A stretch of DNA of 64,000 bases from Lichenostomus cassidix (lineage: Eukaryota > Chordata > Aves > Passeriformes > Meliphagidae). The notes beneath the pieces are model-generated. The model was not told where the DNA came from. It worked only from the letters and a program-made list of their open reading frames with translations, and searched no databases. The stretch spans positions 15,839,122 to 15,903,121 of the forward strand of contig CM039180.1 in NCBI GenBank assembly GCA_008360975.2, read 5' to 3'. The position numbers were made by a program, and so were the translations under genes. This document shows, one piece after another, positions 37,891 through 48,304 of this stretch; within the stretch, counting starts at the first letter, position 1; every line of letters begins with the position of its first letter.

Positions 37891-39666
37891 ATCATGGTGG
37901 GTATTTGTGTTAGAGGTTCCTTCAACGGAATCAGACATATTGAGTAGAGCTACTTCCCTTCTGGTGGAGTTCCTTCTCTGAGTCTTGCCCTCCTTCAATT
38001 CACGCACTCGTCGTGCCAGGACAGCAGTGGGTTGTCCATCCCACCTGTTCATGTTTTCTCCACTGTCACACAAGAAATACCACAACTCATGTCGAGGGAT
38101 ATATCCAGTTCTCATAGCTGAGGAGCGTCTGCGTGGGGTAGCAGAACCTCTGGTCTGTACTGCTGAGATTTGGAGAAGGCTGTCTTTAATCTCTTTACTG
38201 AGTTTTTCATGATTCTTCTCTATCTTATTTTCTAGTTTCTGCAGATTTGTTTCCACAGCTGAGATTCTTGCATTCATTGGGCTATGCACGACATCTGCAT
38301 ACGCTCGGAGTTTCCTTGTCATATCACGCACAGTCTCATGCCCATCATCTTGCTTCATAATGGCTAAAGCAGAAGCATACCCTGATGGCCCAAGCTTTAG
38401 GAGTTTCCGCCACATCACAGGTGTACATTCTATCCTATCTGGGTCTATAATCGGATCTGGGTTTGCTATGTCCTCTGGGAAGACAATTTCTACCACTGCC
38501 ATTTCTCTCAAGCGTTGAATCCCTTGTTCTAGGGTTCTCCACTGGGTTTGTTGCGAATAGAGATCGTCGGGATGTAGGTATCTGTCCCTCGCAGCTCTGA
38601 TAGCTCGTCTCCAGAGGCTGCTGCAGTCAGGCCCATCTCGTATAGTTTGGTTGATATCTGGGTCACGTGACACAGTCCCTAAATGCCTTGCCTCAGTAGC
38701 ATCTAGAAGTGTAACATCGCCTGCAGCATCCCAAAGACGGACTAACCAACTAATCACAGATTCATCATCTCGTTGGACATAATCTTTTCTTAGGCTGTGA
38801 AGGTCTCTCACATTCATGGATTCAACAATGACCTCTGACTCAGTTGCTGGCCTTGAGGGTCCCTCCCCACTGTCATCTGGGCGATCAGTCTTAAATTGGG
38901 CTTTCCTGCTCCTTGTAATAGGAGCAACTGCCATTGGCTTAGGCTCCCTTACTTCCTGTTCTATAATATCTGACAGTGTACGATAAGCATATGCCAGGGC
39001 CCAACATATTGCACTGCAGTTGTCTCTGCACTTCTCTTTCAGATACTTCCCCACCTCAGCTGGTCTCAGGATTTGTCCAGGGGGAAATTCCCAGTCTATT
39101 GGATCAGAGAATTTCTTTAAAGTTTTACCTATGTCCTCCCATACTCCACACCATTCAAATTTCCTCACATCTGGATTAGGTGCCTGCTCCTGCTCAGCCC
39201 CTCTGGACTTCTCAGCCCTCATTCTGGTAACACTGAACATCATATACACGGAAACTCCTAGGTAAAGCACCTGTACTACCAAGTTAATGGTCTCTTTAAC
39301 ATCCAGGGGAAACTGAATATTCTCAAAAGCTGATATACCAGATTTAAAGGGAAAGAGATGGGTGAGGAGCCAGGAAGCTTCACCCTCTACTTCTCTAACA
39401 GGTTGAGTAATATTACTAACAAAACTCCAAAACAGGTTACTAAAACTAGAGGAGGAAACTAACAGAGCATGTACATCTTTAACTGTTTCCCATACCTTCT
39501 TACAGATCGTCAGTATCACACACATTACTATAACAAGCCGGAGTCGTGTCCCTGATTGGTGGAAATTATACATTAGGGACAGGATTGCCCCTACCTGTTG
39601 GTAGGGAAACAAACCTATGTGCCAAACAGACAGTATTACATCAAACAACCTCCCATCAAACAGCAT
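37888..39666 (-). CDS. gag: Gag-like structural polyprotein, intact, with N-terminal hydrophobic segments
   Basis: 592 codons are open from ATG, the first ATG after the primer binding site, to TAG. The placement ahead of protease-RT marks it as gag. Residues 1-150 carry three hydrophobic stretches (about 7-35, 42-55 and 127-146, the middle one 'LRLVIVMCVILTI'), looking like membrane spans rather than an N-myristoylated matrix (residue 2 is Leu, not Gly). Residues 240-275 are a basic and proline-rich linker. 'QRDDESVISWLVRL' at 298-311 fits the major homology region pattern Q-x3-E-x4-aromatic-x2-R-L of retroviral capsids. A coiled coil is likely at 465-500 with heptad-like L/I/V spacing. 'TPRRRSS' (510-516) begins an arginine-rich tail. 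There is no CCHC zinc knuckle. The protein should assemble virus-like particles and bind RNA, probably through the basic tail. I do not recognise a close relative by sequence. Confidence 0.85.
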   Translation of the reverse strand: MLFDGRLFDVILSVWHIGLFPYQQVGAILSLMYNFHQSGTRLRLVIVMCVILTICKKVWETVKDVHALLVSSSSFSNLFWSFVSNITQPVREVEGEASWLLTHLFPFKSGISAFENIQFPLDVKETINLVVQVLYLGVSVYMMFSVTRMRAEKSRGAEQEQAPNPDVRKFEWCGVWEDIGKTLKKFSDPIDWEFPPGQILRPAEVGKYLKEKCRDNCSAICWALAYAYRTLSDIIEQEVREPKPMAVAPITRSRKAQFKTDRPDDSGEGPSRPATESEVIVESMNVRDLHSLRKDYVQRDDESVISWLVRLWDAAGDVTLLDATEARHLGTVSRDPDINQTIRDGPDCSSLWRRAIRAARDRYLHPDDLYSQQTQWRTLEQGIQRLREMAVVEIVFPEDIANPDPIIDPDRIECTPVMWRKLLKLGPSGYASALAIMKQDDGHETVRDMTRKLRAYADVVHSPMNARISAVETNLQKLENKIEKNHEKLSKEIKDSLLQISAVQTRGSATPRRRSSAMRTGYIPRHELWYFLCDSGENMNRWDGQPTAVLARRVRELKEGKTQRRNSTRREVALLNMSDSVEGTSNTNTHHD

Positions 39667-39780
39667 AGTGACTACTGATGGCTGTAATTCAATACCAAGC
39701 GTTTAAAACCAGAATGCAATTATTAGGGTTTTTCCTTCACTTTCTCTAACCCCACAAAAGGTGTAGAACAAGTAATCAAG
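39667..39780 (-). other. Short proviral leader between primer site and gag
   Basis: The leader is about 114 nt with no ATG before the gag start. No packaging structure could be defined by eye. Confidence 0.7.
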
Positions 39781-39800
39781 GCCCCGTAAGTTGGGCGCCA
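39781..39800 (-). promoter_or_regulatory. Primer binding site, lysine-tRNA type
   Basis: In element orientation it starts TGGCGCCCAAC and ends GGGGC. The first 11 bases match the site complementary to the 3' end of tRNA-Lys1,2 used by several betaretroviruses and foamy viruses. The middle differs by about two extra bases, so pairing beyond 11 nt would be imperfect. It sits four bases (TATT) after the CA that ends the 5' LTR. Confidence 0.75.
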
Positions 39801-39804
39801 AATA

Positions 39805-40325
39805 TGTCCCGGGTTAATGATAAGACTCTCTCCTCCGAGAGCGAAGGGCCCCGACACCCCCTCCCCCACCCACAACTGAACCTCTTAGATGGAAGTGAAG
39901 AAAAAACTATTTATTTAACAAAACCACGCAGAGTGCCCTACAAGGCACAGGGGAAGGGGAAAAAAACAAGGTGAAAGGCAGTTATTCAACCTGATTAAAA
40001 AGTCCTTTTCTCAGACGCAGTCCCTCTCCTCCTCGCCCCCCACCCGGGGCCGGGTGGAGCTCCCTGGAGAGCTCTGCTGTCCTCTGGCCCTCCTGGGTCT
40101 CCGGGTGGCAAAGCAGATCGAAGAGAAGGGGTCCAAACGAGGAAAAAAGAAGAAGAATGAAAAAACGGGAACAGAGCTCACTCCGACCCCCGTCCAGCAC
40201 GCAGTCTCTGCCGGGCGACGAATCCTCCCCCGGAGCGAGGCTTGGAGAAAATGTTTTCAAAACAACCCGCGTTTCTCTCTGCGGCTGGGTGCAGTTAAAG
40301 AGACAGGACCACACATTTTTACACA
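39805..40325 (-). repeat. 5' LTR, complete, 521 bp
   Basis: In element orientation it runs from TGTGTAAAA at 40325 to GGGACA at 39805, giving canonical TG...CA ends. The AATAAA signal is at 39915-39910, about 410 nt from the start, so U3 plus R is long and U5 about 90 nt. U3 is GC-rich and holds the inverted repeat CCACCCGG-GG-CCGGGTGG at 40040-40057. No strong TATA box is obvious; a T-rich 'CTTTTTAATC' lies upstream of AATAAA. Minus-strand frames inside either LTR (about 106-114 codons) are not genes. Confidence 0.95.
39910..39915 (-). promoter_or_regulatory. LTR polyadenylation signal AATAAA
   Basis: AATAAA in element orientation lies within 'GTTAAATAAATAG' and is conserved in the 3' LTR. 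In that copy it would direct 3' end formation of the genomic transcript. Confidence 0.75.
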
Positions 40326-43300
40326 TTTTTTTATTTTCTTACTTGTTAAAATACTAGATGGAAAAAGGCTAAAGACTCTAAAATTTTTATGATTGAGAGG
40401 AAAGATTTTAGCTTAAACTCTACTCCTTTTTTTTACTATGCTCTAATATTAGAGCATTTTGTCCCAATCAAAGTAAAAGCTTCAATCAGAGATTTTATTT
40501 TCATAGGCTGTAGAGTCAATCAGCTGCAAAAAATAAATCCACAGTCTTTCTTAGTTTTAGTACTAATTGTTTCACAGAAACAAAGCAGGATGACCTTCTT
40601 TCAAGCACTGTCAGTGATGATGCCTTACTGCTTTCTTCTTTTTATAAAATACCTTACTGGCTAACTCATTTTCCCAGAACAGGAGAGACCTAGGGTCAGT
40701 GCCAGTTTCTGTCTCAGGGAATACAAACTCTCATCTCTTATCTCCTTGGCAAATGCAATAATCAACAAGATAGTTTATTTGTAGCAGCAGGAAGTGTCTC
40801 GCATCTTGTTGATTCTATACAGAAAAGATTATCAGAGATGGAGAAAAAGCAAAGGACAAGGAAAATAAAAAAGTGAGAATTCGACTTTATTAAACATTCC
40901 CTGTGAAATGGAGGAAGTTGCCAATATCAAGATATACATAAAAGACAGTTAAGCCATTTTATTCAGGACTATTTCTTGTAAAACACAAAGAAGATGTTTA
41001 GAACAAAGGCTGGAACTCAGATATCTCCTGACCAGTAGGTTGTTTGGTCTGATGAAACCTAAGTTCATTTTGCACAGAGGTACAGTTTCAGTAGTTGGGG
41101 TTGTGGATTCATTGACTCACACAAACAAAGAAACCGAGCACACGGCTCTTAGGGGACAAGCCATAGCATAACATTTAGGTTTCATTCTGTCAAGGCACAG
41201 TGAGGTGAGGCTGCTCACAAAGGACTTAGAGTATTCTCAAAGCTGGCCATGCCCTCAGCAGTATGTATAGCTCCACAAGGTCTGGAATCACAGGGCAGGG
41301 ATGCTCCTGATCAGGCTGGAGGGTCCCAGGATCCCTGCAGGAGAAGAATGATTTACAGAGCCCTGTTCAGGAGCTGGAGCAGGAGCTTGCATTCCCACAG
41401 CCTCACTGAGGCAGGGAATGATGGGCCCAGGCTGGGACAGACCCTGAGTGCATGATTAGGGATGGGGAGTCCCACAGTGACTGGGCAGGAACAGTAAACC
41501 CCTCTGGGGGAGTAGTCTTGGACAGATTTCCATTAGGCCTTTGTGGCTGGATCTACTCTGTCCTGCAGGAACAGACTAATTTCTGAGCGAAAGAGGAAAA
41601 AGAAAAACAACACTTTGCTGAGCAGAGAGGTATTAGGATTGCATCCTTGGATTTAGCCACCAGAAATCCACCTCACTTCTGTGAAGACTTCTATGTTCTC
41701 TTACAAGTAAGGATAATTCCCTGAGGCAATTCTGAACATTTCCTCCCTGTCCTGCAATATCTATGGCTGTAAAACCTGAGTCATTTTTAAATCCTCTGGA
41801 ATTATGCAGGAAGGTAACATTTTGAGAACTTGGACTGATTTACCACCTTCCCTGCACACTTATTTCTTCAGGGAACTACTGCTGGGGATAATATCAGACT
41901 AGCTTTCCACTGAGGAAATCCCACAAGGGTAAACTCTTTGTAAACTAGCATGTATGAAATTTTACCAAGAAAAGGTAGACAGAAACATGTAGTTATCACA
42001 AAAGATTTCCTCATCTTTAAATAAAATATAAGTGGGTATTCCTCTACATATCTTTTTACATCATTGTTTAGCCCAGTTTGTTTCTTTTTTAGAGGACATA
42101 AGATTCCTTGTTGAAAAAAATAAATGTCCAGTCACAATATTTTATTTAAGCTACTACTACAAGGAGAACACTGTAATTTGTTTACTACCATATGGCATTT
42201 TAATTTTTAATATTCAAAGGACTGCTGCCTACTCCAAAATCAATTTCTTGTTAATTACAAGTTTTGGGATAGGGTAATTCAAACAAGAAGGTTCATCACT
42301 AGAGACAGGGATGAAAATCTTCCAGAAAGGATCCTGTTGTCCTGCTGACATTTTGGAAGAGAGATTTCTGCCCTCTACTCTGTGAAATTAAGCATTCTTC
42401 TAGCATAGACAACAGCCAGTTTCTGAAATGTACATTTCTTGTGCCAATCCACATGAAAACGGAGCTCTATGACACTTCAGCATTTTCAGCTAGTGATACC
42501 CCATAGTAAATCAAAGCACTAAAGGTGTCTTTCTTTTATCTGTGTTGCTCAAGACACTCTAAAGTGTCATTCTGCAGTCAGAAAGGCTGGAAGATCTCTT
42601 CTGCAAACTTATTAAAAAAGAAGGACTTTACTACTATCTCCCCTTAGGAGTGACTTTCTTCTTTTCCTTTTTCCTGTATTCTCTTTTTTACACTGTTACT
42701 TTTTCAATTAGACTTTCTGTATGCATTGTGAGGACGCAGTCAGTACTATGGTGACTAGAGCATTCAACATGTAGAGAAATATTAGACAAGGAACAAGGGT
42801 AAGATAAGCTTTTTTAATGTTTCAATTAAAAATAAATTAGAAAATATTATCTATTATTAATAGACTGTGTAAGAAACGTTTTACAGTGATTTTTTCTCTT
42901 TCATTCTCTCAATTAATAACCATCCTGTGGCTTGTACAGGGCTGACATTCACAAGGCTAACAACACATTAGTTTTGAGGCTCACATGAGCACTCTCAGGC
43001 TTATATGTAAACAAGATTGGTTCTCTAACACAGGACACACAGAAAAATCCTAAATGGAGTTGGGAAACCTCAAGCAGTTTTATAAAAAATGGAAAAACAG
43101 TGTTTAATCAGACTATTTAAATTCACATGTGAATAAGACTCCCTGAAACTTAGACAAGACTTTTCTCATGAAATTTTTCATCTGGTATTTTGTACCTGAA
43201 GGAGATGAGGGGAAACAAAAATTGAGTAGAAATATACTGATGGGGCACCTCTTCATAATTTCACTAAAAACATATAGTCTCATTAGTAGACTGTTCTTTG

Positions 43301-44089
43301 CACTTTGTTGTGAAGCATGGACAATTATTTTTCTTGAGTTTTTTCATGCACTCATAAAAACGTTATTAAAGATAATGTTTACTAAAACAGAAATATGGAA
43401 GCAGATTCATCTGAGTAGTGTGTTGCACAGTTGAATCTTTCATGACTTTGCTTTAAGTACTGTAAAGCCACATGTAGAATTTTAGTGGATCTCCTGTTCA
43501 AGAAGACCTGAAATATTCTATAGCTGGTTAACAAAGAAATTTGTTGACATAGAGTGAAGACCAGACTAGATATTCAGTTTACATTCCTTTTCATAGAGAA
43601 CAGTGGTTCACTGAATATAAATATAGTGATTGCTTTCTTGCCAAATTTCCCTTTTCACTCTGCTGTTTCTGGTTAAAGTTAGGAAACTTCACAGTAATTT
43701 TGGTTTCTGTGGGTTGAAAATGAGTCACTGTACAGAGGTTTAATGGGAAATTTCCAAGCAGGCATTTCTAGTCAAGAGAACCCTGGCTTAAAAGTTATAG
43801 CCCCGCTGAAATAGCTTTGCAGTTTGTTCATCTTCTCCTTAGTGATGTTTCCTAGTGCTTTTCCAGTCCTTTCTCCTGGACCAGATGGGATATAGAAAAG
43901 TACTTCCATCTTTATGAGTTGAATAATCTTTAGCAGTAGTTAGCTTTGCAAGAATGAGGATGTTTCTGCTGCAATGTGAGTCTTTTTGTCCATAGGGTGC
44001 TGTGCAGACTCTCCTGAGCTGAGGCCAGGCTGCTTCCATGCCAGGAGCAAGGCCTTTCTCTCCTTTGAAAGACCTTTGCAGTTTTAACT
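40326..44089. other. Host flank right of the provirus, no gene recognised
   Basis: It starts with seven T then 'attttctt', directly next to the LTR. A stretch with higher GC at about 41180-41530 contains a 68-codon frame (41249-41455) without a domain; it may be an old repeat. No other features were recognised. Confidence 0.5.
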
Positions 44090-44620
44090 CTTAGATGAGA
44101 TTCCCACTGGTTCACAGTCTTTTCCAGGCATCCACCTGCTCCTCTGGCATGAGCTGTGGGTGAATTTCTGCACTCCTGTGGACTCCATGGGCTGCAGGGG
44201 ACCTCCTGCCCCCCCATGGCCTTCACTGTGGCTAGCAGAGGGTTTTCAGCTCCAGCACTGGAGCACCTCCTCCCCCACCTTCTTCACTGACCTTGGTGTC
44301 TCCATGCTGCTCTCCCTCACGTATTTTCACCTCCACCTCCTCCTCCTCCAACTACAAAGAAGTGAAAGGAGTGCGCGCCTGCTTTGTTTTGAATTTCTCT
44401 TAAATATGTTTTCACAGAGGCGTAACCAGCACCTCCAATTGGCCCAAACTTGGCCAGCAGCATGTCCATCACCTTCAGAGCCATCAGAGATTGGCTCTGC
44501 TGGACTTGATGTAAAAACTTCCAGAACTTGCACTCAGGACACACAGGAGCCATCTTTTTGCCACTGCCCACCCCCCAGACACCTCCCCAGGCTTACTACA
44601 ACAGCTTCTGAGGGGTCCAA
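44090..44620 (+). mobile_element. Degenerate LTR relic of a high-copy avian ERV
   Basis: Landmarks in order are 'ttcccactggttcacag', 'catccacctgctcc', 'ctccatgggctgcagggg', 'agctccagcactggagcacc', 'ttcttcactgaccttggtgt' and, toward the end, 'agagattggctctgctgga'. This arrangement is that of a common passerine ERV LTR. It shares a module with 2640-2935. The 179-codon plus-strand frame over it (44160-44699) is fortuitous: it is GC-rich, has no domain, and the opposite strand is also open for 84-98 codons. The ends are approximate, and sequence from 43830 may belong to it. Confidence 0.6.
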
Positions 44621-45384
44621 ATTTCTCCTAGATGTTAAAAACACTGATGTTTTGGGCCAATCAAAACCACCACAAAATCATAAACAATATATCTATTAGT
44701 GAGAGGGATTAGACGAGCTTCCAGTTTTCTTCTAACTTAAAAATATTTTACATTTATAACTAATTTATTCTTTCATTACTTATATAGAAAGAATTCAAAC
44801 TGTTCAGGTTTTCTTACATGCAATGCTAAGCTCCAGGACTGATTGCTTCCAACTATAGCTGCTTAGGTAAATTTATGAATCACCATACAACCATATTCAA
44901 GAACTTCAGACAGTGTGCAAAAAAATATAGCTGAGGCTTGTTGACTAATGACATTATGCAGAAAGACTGTTCTCACTTGCCTGAAATTTCACAGATTAAT
45001 TAATAATCTATGAGAAGAAGAGAGAAGGTTTCAAGGAGATTCTAGAAATTAATTTCTAATCGGAGAAGATGAATGAATTTTTCAATGGTAGAAGAGGTAT
45101 AAAAAGATAAATGCTATGACATGCCAATAAATTTGCCTCTTCAAAACTGGTATGGTGGCTGCTAGCAGGTTACCAGTTTAGTATCTCCATATTTTGTATG
45201 AAGAGCCCTTTCATGAACTCTTTTACTTCCCGCCTCAGTGATGACAGGAATATTTTTGCAATATGTATCTGGGCAAGCTGATTATATCACCCTGATTTCC
45301 ATTGTGTTCAGCAGATACAATGACTGTAGATCTCTAATGAGGGATTTTCCTCCAACCTAACACATTGCCTGGCTCCCTGTCACA

Positions 45385-45470
45385 AAATCACAGAGTGAGC
45401 AATATTGTAAGAGACTACTGGAGGTCATCCAGTTCAACCTCTCTGCGCAAGCCCTGCACTCTAGAAAATG
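45385..45470 (-). mobile_element. CR1 LINE 3'-terminal fragment
   Basis: 'aaatcacagagtgagcaat' followed by 'ctggaggtcatccagttcaa' is the inverted 3' end of CR1. It is truncated where the LTR piece at 45490 begins. Confidence 0.75.
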
Positions 45471-45489
45471 GTACTGAGGATCACTGAGT

Positions 45490-45705
45490 TGTGCTGATTT
45501 GGGCTGAGGTAGTTTTCTTCACAGTGTCTGGTATGGAGCTATGGTTTGGATTTGTGCGAAACTCAGGGCTGATAATACAGGAATGTTTTAGATACTTCTG
45601 AGCAGTGCTTACACAGACCAAAGGTCTTTTCTGCTTTTTGTACTGCCATGATGGCAGGAAGGCTGGGCATGCATGGGAAGTTGGGAGGAGACACAGCTGG
45701 CAGGA
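45490..45705 (+). mobile_element. Partial LTR, same family as the solo LTR at 10264
   Basis: It begins 'tgtgctgatttgggctgagg' and follows the 10264-10829 copy through 'ttcttcacagtgtctgg', 'ggatttgtgcgaa' and 'gcttacacag'. It stops near 45705 inside the LTR, where CR1 sequence resumes. Confidence 0.75.
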
Positions 45706-46060
45706 TCACTTCCATTGACCTGCTGGCAAAGCTTTTCCCAATGCATCCCAGTGTGCCATTGTCCTTCCTGGCTACCAGGTCACACTGCTGGCCAATGGAC
45801 AGCTTGTTGTCCACCAGGACCCCCGGATCCTTCATGGAAAATCTGCTTTCCAGCAGGTCAGCCCCCAGCCTGTAAAGGTATGTGGGGTTATTCTTCCCCA
45901 GGTGCTGAACCCTGCATTTGCTCTTGCTGAATTTCAGAAGGTTCTTCTCTGCCCTTATCTACAATCTGTTGAGGCCCCTCTGAGGAGCTGCACAGTACCC
46001 GGGGGTGTGGGCCACTCCTCCCAGCTTTGTGTCCTCAGCAAACTTGCTGATTTGCCTCAA
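45706..46060 (-). mobile_element. CR1 LINE fragment, end of ORF2 and 3' region
   Basis: Plus-strand landmarks: 'gttgtccaccaggacccccg', 'ccaggtgctgaaccctgca' and 'cttgctgaatttcagaaggt', then 'tgtcctcagcaaacttgctg'. These are the inverted CR1 ORF2 terminus, the same part as in 12640-12960. The frames over it are shadows. Confidence 0.85.
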
Positions 46061-48170
46061 AGTTTTATCTGGAGGTGTGTGTTCATCTTGGTAGAGGACT
46101 AAGCTGTTTAAAAGTGAACAAGATCAGAATTTGATGGTCGATGTTTAAAGATATAAATGGGAAACACACTCCATTGTCCCTTTACCTGAGGCGATGACTA
46201 AACACCAGGAGTACTACAGCTTGACACATTTAGGTTCGCTAAAAACTGTTTATACAGAAAAGTGACTTAGACTTGAGAATAATGAACCGCTTAGATCATA
46301 GCTGATCACAAAGCAAAAAATCATCAAAAGTCAGGCACTATTTTCAATACCTTCCATGGATTTTTCTGATAAATTTCCTCAATGCAGCCATGTTACCAAC
46401 ATTCCAGAAATTCTTTTCCTTTTACATAATCACTCTTTGCCTTGATCACTGAATATTTGTTGGATGAAATTGAGGGACATCAGGAACACTGACTCAAGTG
46501 TCCTCTCCATCCAAGGCAATTCCTTCAGACCTGTATCAGAGAGTGTCCTCACCAGAAAATAACCTCTCTGGCACAATACTTTTTCTTCCTCCTGATAAAA
46601 CTGCTCCATTGTACAATAAATAATTGTTGTTTGAAAAAATGAGGGAAGAGAAGACAAAAGTAAAATGACAAAAGAATGAAAAAAGAGGGGGAGCTGGAAT
46701 ATAGCTCTTTAATCTGTTGATTAGGGCACTGAATCGTTGCTGCTGTGACCACCTCAACTTCTTAGATAGAAAAGGGTGAGAACATTTTTGATCTTAATTT
46801 CTCAGCTCTTCAAATACTTGGTGTTGGTTTCCCAGGAAAAGCTATCAAGGTAGATCAATCTGGAATCTAACTCAACGTGACATTATTTTTATAATTTCTT
46901 CTATTTCTATCATTGTTATATACAGCAAAGAGATAATTTTTGCCAAGTCCTTTAACTAAGCTGTGAAATAGTTTGAATTTTATATTTTAAATGATTAGGC
47001 ACCTAAGAATGGAATGAGAATATTCTTACCTCACTCCCAGTAAAAAAAAAACCAAAACAAAAAAACCCCTAAAAATCATATGTATGTATGTTTTATATTC
47101 CAACTATATAAATAATTATTTACTGTAGAATTGAAAAATTGCAAATGAGGACCTTTATGTCAAGATCTGAAGAAAAGCCTTGCATATCCAGTATTGGAGG
47201 AATTGTTCAAGAACAGTTCATCCTTCTGAAAATAATTACCTTCATAAAGTTAATTAGCTGCATAAGTGCTGGCTGCATGAGGTAGCCCTGCCCAAGGGCA
47301 ACCTAGCATTCATGAATCAGTGTAATTCATACACGTCCATCTCAGTGCTTTCTACCTTTTTGATGTTTTATGGCCTTGACTAGCCCCTTTCTCAGCACTG
47401 AATCATTTGTCATGCACTCATAGTGAGGAATGTGAGTTTTATTGAGCATACCTCGGACTGCTATTTTCTGGGACCTTTCTAAAACAGTTCCAGAGAGGTC
47501 TATTTGTAAATGTTTATCAAGTATTCAAGGTCTTCCGTAGCTAGTCAAAAGTTCTTGCCGTTTAAAAGAAGGACAACCAGAGAAGAAAGATAATCTATGT
47601 TCATATAAACACTCTGAATATGGAAAAATCTGTCATGAAATAATAACCTATCAGCCTTTTCCATATGGAACCAATTCAGACACAATAATTAAAATTATTT
47701 TGTTCTAATCCATTCTTTAGAAAGAAATTGCTTTAGGTCATATATAATGCAGTACTTATTTCTTTTGGCATTAAGAGATGAAATTTTAATTAAAAAAATA
47801 TTAAAACCCCACAAAAAAACTTTTTAAAATCAGACCTTACTTGAGTTTCTCTTGTACTAAAGGCTGAGTTTTCAATGGCTGAAGAGCCTATATTACTTGT
47901 AAAGAGCACTGGTCATTAAGCAAAGCCATTTGCAAACGGACATAGACTAGCCCTATGGAAAGTGGATTTGCATAAGTCAACATTAGCTATTGAGTGGGAA
48001 CATTAGCATTACAAACTTGATCTCCCAATCTCTGTCACTGGAAAGAACCTGGTAACTCCAGAAAATAGTTAATATCTGAAAACTGAAGTATTTTACTTCA
48101 AAGAGGAAATGCAAAAAGGGAAAGAGCTTTAAAATGAGACTATATAATAAATAACAGAAAGCTAAATACA
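46061..48170. other. AT-rich non-coding DNA, nothing recognised
   Basis: An A-rich low-complexity run is at about 47041-47076. Frames are short and lack domains. Confidence 0.55.
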
Positions 48171-48262
48171 AATTTTTAAAAAATAATAATTAAAAAAATA
48201 AATATATTAAGATTTAAAATATATACAATAATTTAAAAAATCAATTATAAATAAATAAAATA
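48171..48262. repeat. AT-rich low-complexity tract
   Basis: Almost pure A and T with irregular 'aaataataa' and 'ataaataaa' units, directly before the CR1 fragment at 48305. Confidence 0.75.
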
Positions 48263-48304
48263 TGGCAGACATAGGTCAAGCACCCATTCAGACAACCTTG
48301 CCTT

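Larger units (their letters stand above)
33943..40325 (-). mobile_element. Near-complete endogenous retrovirus, env-less, class III-like
   Basis: A full proviral layout is visible on the minus strand: 5' LTR, primer binding site, gag, protease-RT-RNase H, integrase, polypurine tract and 3' LTR. Gag and pol share one frame (all start coordinates are in the same phase), separated by UAG codons at 37890-37888 and 35580-35578. The pol order is protease, RT, RNase H, integrase. There is no env. Conserved catalytic residues are present in every pol domain. The internal region is about 5.4 kb and the whole element about 6.4 kb once the missing LTR end is allowed for. The LTR pair is nearly identical, so insertion was recent. 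Class III (ERV-L/spuma-like) placement is my inference from pol motifs, the absence of env and the primer type; a tree of RT would settle it. The second UAG and the lack of env argue against autonomous activity of this copy. Confidence 0.93.

Noticed and set aside
37367..37891. 174-codon plus-strand frame antisense to protease
   Set aside because: It is antisense to a well-supported protease and gag-pol junction and has no domain of its own; such antisense frames are common over real genes.
44160..44699. 179-codon plus-strand frame, the longest plus-strand frame outside the provirus
   Set aside because: It lies over a repeat-like GC-rich LTR relic, the opposite strand is also open, and no domain or splice context supports it.
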